DNA from: a virus
Reading direction: 5' to 3' (one strand)
DNA: 24,129 nucleotides
IMG/VR virus record: IMGVR_UViG_3300020428_000082
Location: 1-24,129 of that record
This document shows, piece after piece, positions 22,388 through 24,129 of this stretch (position 1 is its first letter; every line of letters begins with the position of its first letter). The position numbers and the translations under genes were made by a program. Below the pieces are notes generated by a model, which worked only from the letters and a program-made list of their open reading frames with translations, searched no databases and was not told the DNA's origin.

Positions 22388-22415
22388 TGTATAACTTAAT
22401 TTAAAAATTAAGCAA
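22388..22415 (-). promoter_or_regulatory. Predicted promoter at the head of the oxygenase cassette
   Basis: In the 49-base gap before the first oxygenase gene, the minus strand has TTGCTT (22415-22410), a 16-base spacer and TATACA (22393-22388); a 17-base spacing gives ATACAT. Transcription would start near 22381, only about 13 bases before the ATG at 22368. The -35 box begins 2 bases past the stop of the upstream tail gene. In AT-rich DNA such matches arise by chance, but this is one of the few true gaps in the operon. Confidence 0.35.
22395..22412. repeat. Perfect 8-bp AT-rich inverted repeat inside the promoter spacer
   Basis: CTTAATTTAAAAATTAAG is an inverted repeat: two 8-base arms (CTTAATTT and AAATTAAG in minus-strand reading) around a 2-base centre. 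It fills the spacer between the predicted -35 and -10 boxes. It could be an operator-like site or a weak RNA hairpin that trims the upstream transcript. It has no GC stem and no U tract, so I do not call it a terminator. Confidence 0.4.
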
Positions 22416-22417
22416 TA

Positions 22418-22840
22418 TTAAGCAGACCAAGCAGAACCATTCCAAACTAGGAATTCTTGGCCTTCTCTTGAAGTACCTGTCCATCTTTGGTTAACTTCAT
22501 CCCAATTAATAGGATAAACGTCATCACTTTCGCCCCAAGCTGTTATATTTGGATAAGCTATAGGAGCTTGCCAGTCATGATTAGCATCTAACATCCAACT
22601 AGCATGTGGTCTTTCCTGAACAAAAACATCATCAGCAACAGCATAGTGTCCGCCTATTTGTGCAGCTTGTTTTCTGAAACTTCCAGTAGGTGAATATTGT
22701 TTATAGTTTCCAGGTCCTTTAAGATTTATACAATATTGTTCTCCGATTGCATCTCCATCAGTTGGACATGCCTCGTCATCAGTTACAAATATTGATGTTA
22801 CAACATTGTTGTCATCTAAAGTAGCAAAGTGTTTCGCCAT
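22418..22840 (-). CDS. Conserved tail-fibre-associated phage protein
   Basis: The 140-aa protein starts MAKHFATLDDNNVVTSIFVTDDEACPTDGDAIGEQYC and continues with SFRKQAAQIGGHYAVADDVFVQERPHASWMLDANHDWQAP. From memory, this pattern (an 'ak.a.id.nnvV...v.vvdn' opening, then 'tRkn.aGiGytYd...daFi...p..sW.Ld....W.pP') is common beside tail-fibre genes of cyanophages and pelagiphages. It is thought of as a tail-fibre-related protein without an assigned role. The last residues, EFLVWNGSAWSA, resemble the cell-facing end of fibre-type proteins. Its ATG overlaps the adhesin stop as TAATG. It shares a near-identical 17-base segment (encoding GSAWSA) with the partial gene at the right edge. Confidence 0.8.
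   Translation of the reverse strand: MAKHFATLDDNNVVTSIFVTDDEACPTDGDAIGEQYCINLKGPGNYKQYSPTGSFRKQAAQIGGHYAVADDVFVQERPHASWMLDANHDWQAPIAYPNITAWGESDDVYPINWDEVNQRWTGTSREGQEFLVWNGSAWSA
22422..22438 (-). repeat. 17-base direct repeat encoding GSAWSA, copy 1
   Basis: The minus strand reads GGTTCTGCTTGGTCTGC at the very end of the 140-aa tail gene. It matches 16 of 17 bases with the copy at 23810-23826 in another tail gene, and both copies are read in the frame giving GSAWSA. Confidence 0.6.
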
Positions 22841-23691
22841 TACGCTAACTCCGCCGTTCCTGTAGTTATGAATTTAGCAACCTTATCACCATTTGGTGCT
22901 GTTGATGTTGTATTACTCCCTGGAGCTACTGTCCACGTAGCTGAACTAGGAGCTCTTAAAACAATTATTCCTGTTCCGCCTGGAGCACCTGAACCATTGT
23001 CTCCCGCGCCGCCGCCTCCGCCGCCGCCGGTATTTGCCTGTCCTGCACTTCCAGATCCACCTTGTGTATTTCCGCCGGATCCTCCGCCACCAGCTCCGCC
23101 CGGACCTCCTGGTCCGCCGTAAAGATAACCACCGCCACCGCCGCCTCCAGCGTATGTAGTCGATGATCCATCAATATCTACTGTGTAGCCTGCGCCACCT
23201 GCTCTTGGTGGAGATCCTAAACCAACTGCAGAAGCTCCGCCTCCGCCAGGTCTTGGGCCTGGGCCTCCATCTTGTCCTTCTTCTGGTGTGTAACCACCTA
23301 AATTTCCTTGTCCGTCGCCGCCGCCGCCAGATCCACCTTGACCTGCACTTACACCTTGACCAACTCCTCGTCCGCCACCTGAAGATGCAAATGTTGTAAA
23401 TCCTGTGCCAGCTACTGAAGAGTCTCCGCCGTCTCCGCCGTGAGCACTTCCGCCGCCGCCAATTGTAATAGTATAACTAACTCCGGTTTCCATGATTAAT
23501 GGTTCACCGCTATCTAAAGAACCGTCACCCCAAGAAGTTCTAAAACCTCCTGCTCCGCCAGCACCGGCATAATTAAATCCGCCGCCACCGCCTCCGGCAA
23601 CAACCATATAATCTATTTCAATTCCGCCGCCTCCTGCGCCGAAACCAAATCCTTTTGAAGCTCCTGCTCCTATTGTGGCTAATAATGGCAT
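22840..23691 (-). CDS. Glycine-rich tail adhesin / receptor-binding protein
   Basis: By count, 104 of 283 residues are Gly (about 37%). A short ordered N-terminus (MPLLATIGAGASKGFGF) is followed by EIDYMVVAGGGGGGF (25-39), then ETGVSYTITIGGGGSAHGG (68-86), then long Gly runs, and a beta-like C-terminal cap (GIIVLRAPSSATWTVAPG, 241-258). This 'yliVaGGGgGg...G..y.i.vGaGG...' layout is typical of phage glycine-rich tail proteins thought to fold into packed polyglycine helices, like T4-type gp38 adhesins, and to bind the host receptor. Pro residues occur in collagen-like settings (GPGPRPGG, 143-150; GGPGGPGGA, 192-200), which are possible targets for hydroxylases. AGGAGG at 23702-23707 precedes the ATG at 23691. 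The local GC content is much higher than in the neighbours because of Gly codons. Confidence 0.85.
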   Translation of the reverse strand: MPLLATIGAGASKGFGFGAGGGGIEIDYMVVAGGGGGGFNYAGAGGAGGFRTSWGDGSLDSGEPLIMETGVSYTITIGGGGSAHGGDGGDSSVAGTGFTTFASSGGGRGVGQGVSAGQGGSGGGGDGQGNLGGYTPEEGQDGGPGPRPGGGGASAVGLGSPPRAGGAGYTVDIDGSSTTYAGGGGGGGYLYGGPGGPGGAGGGGSGGNTQGGSGSAGQANTGGGGGGGAGDNGSGAPGGTGIIVLRAPSSATWTVAPGSNTTSTAPNGDKVAKFITTGTAELA

Positions 23692-23712
23692 GTTCTTTCT
23701 CCTCCTATTTTA

Positions 23713-24129
23713 TTACGCGAACTGTGTTTGAGAAGCTACAACTGTAAACGTAGCTGATCCAGTTTTAATAATAGTATAACTATAAATGTCCGTTGAACTT
23801 GCATTACCTGCAGACCATGCAGAACCACCTTGATATTTAGGTGTGACTGAAGATCCGTCGATAGTAAGTGCATTGTTATAATAAGGTGTTGCACCGTTTG
23901 GTACTAACATAGCAACAGTTATAGATTCCCCTGTATCCATAATTGAATCAAGAGAGTTTGAACCGTCACCTCTAATATTTAGAGTCCAGTTTGCTGCTGC
24001 GTTTGTTGTTAAATTCCACACTGCTTGCGTAAGCACATCATAGTTTAATGTACCTGTAGCACCAGTTGCTTCAGTTGTAACTTTTTCTGCAACACTTTGA
24101 ATTTTACCTTGACCATTGAAAGTTGCTCT
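23713..24129 (-). CDS. Tail-fibre-like structural protein, C-terminal part (5' end outside window)
   Basis: The frame is open to the right edge, so the true start lies outside. An internal GTG at 24036 is not a likely start, because the frame continues upstream with ATFNGQGKIQSVAEKVTTEATG. The 138 visible residues have alternating strands and Asn/Thr/Ser/Gly-rich turns (LNYDVLTQAVWNLTT, WTLNIRGDGSNSL, ESITVAMLVPNG). The ending is TGSATFTVVASQTQFA. I associate the 'l.vltqavw..TtnAaanWTlNirgdg...L...l.tGesvTva.lv.nGatpyy...' pattern with C-terminal domains of marine phage fibre proteins. It lies directly upstream of the adhesin gene, whose ribosome binding site follows its stop by a few bases. 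A role in the distal tail is inferred. Confidence 0.75.
   Translation of the reverse strand, partial: RATFNGQGKIQSVAEKVTTEATGATGTLNYDVLTQAVWNLTTNAAANWTLNIRGDGSNSLDSIMDTGESITVAMLVPNGATPYYNNALTIDGSSVTPKYQGGSAWSAGNASSTDIYSYTIIKTGSATFTVVASQTQFA
23810..23826 (-). repeat. 17-base direct repeat encoding GSAWSA, copy 2
   Basis: The minus strand reads GGTTCTGCATGGTCTGC inside the partial tail-fibre gene, differing at one base from the copy at 22422-22438. Both encode Gly-Ser-Ala-Trp-Ser-Ala, here within KYQGGSAWSAGNA. Confidence 0.6.

Noticed and set aside
22395-22412. Rho-independent terminator before the oxygenase cassette
   Set aside because: The inverted repeat is almost wholly A/T with a 2-base loop and no T tract after it, so it would not form a stable terminator hairpin.
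22829-23399. Plus-strand proline- and leucine-rich open frames opposite the adhesin gene
   Set aside because: They are the complement of glycine codon runs. Low complexity, no ribosome binding site, and a clear gene on the other strand.
1-24129. tRNA genes, CRISPR arrays, insertion sequences, integrase or attachment sites
   Set aside because: I looked for cloverleaf-like segments, regularly spaced repeats, transposase motifs and integrase signatures and saw none. A tRNA scan would be needed to exclude a tRNA fully.

Overview
This window is a stretch of an AT-rich double-stranded DNA tailed-phage (Caudoviricetes) genome, most likely a marine phage. The evidence is the tight packing with ATGA and TAATG overlaps, almost all genes on the minus strand, a run of virion genes, a glycine-rich tail adhesin, and protein styles I associate with marine (pelagiphage- or cyanophage-like) viruses. 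The host is not shown. An alpha-proteobacterial SAR11-type host is a guess from base composition and protein style. No terminase, portal, major capsid, polymerase, integrase, tRNA or CRISPR is visible. No gap longer than 75 bases lacks a gene.

Layout, left to right. (1) 1-1359, minus strand: three small genes of unknown function, probably early or middle genes, with a good sigma70-type promoter at 961-988. (2) 1413-2852, the only plus-strand gene: an SNF2-type helicase, fired from a divergent intergenic region and ending tail-to-tail on the late operon. (3) 2849-9997, minus: a small one-TM protein, a 1349-aa virion protein and three further structural or ejection-type proteins. (4) 10054-11890, minus: two glycosyltransferases, one GT-A and one GT-B/GT4. 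(5) 11871-15267, minus: small proteins, a decoration-like protein, a 54-aa gene and a 654-aa P22 gp10-like neck/tail protein. (6) 15301-22368, minus: the striking part, an almost uninterrupted cassette of eleven different small 2-oxoglutarate/Fe(II) oxygenase-fold proteins, one of them AspH-like, with one sulfotransferase and one unrecognised 106-aa protein inserted. (7) 22418-24129, minus: a conserved tail-associated protein, a glycine-rich adhesin and the C-terminal part of a tail-fibre-like protein.

Transcription of regions 3-7 runs from right to left, so the adhesin genes come first, then the oxygenase cassette, the neck protein, the glycosyltransferases and the ejection-type proteins. 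The simplest functional reading (inference) is that this phage carries a post-translational or glycan modification line: many distinct hydroxylases, a sulfotransferase that could cap a new hydroxyl, and two glycosyltransferases. These could act on its own virion proteins, on host surface polymers, or on nucleic acid. Eleven non-identical oxygenases in about 7 kb is far beyond the one to three such genes I would expect in a marine phage, and it is the best candidate here for an undescribed system.

Several gene starts given here are shorter than the longest open frames, because the upstream in-frame candidates are TTG or GTG codons inside the preceding gene, while an ATG sits at the natural overlap point.
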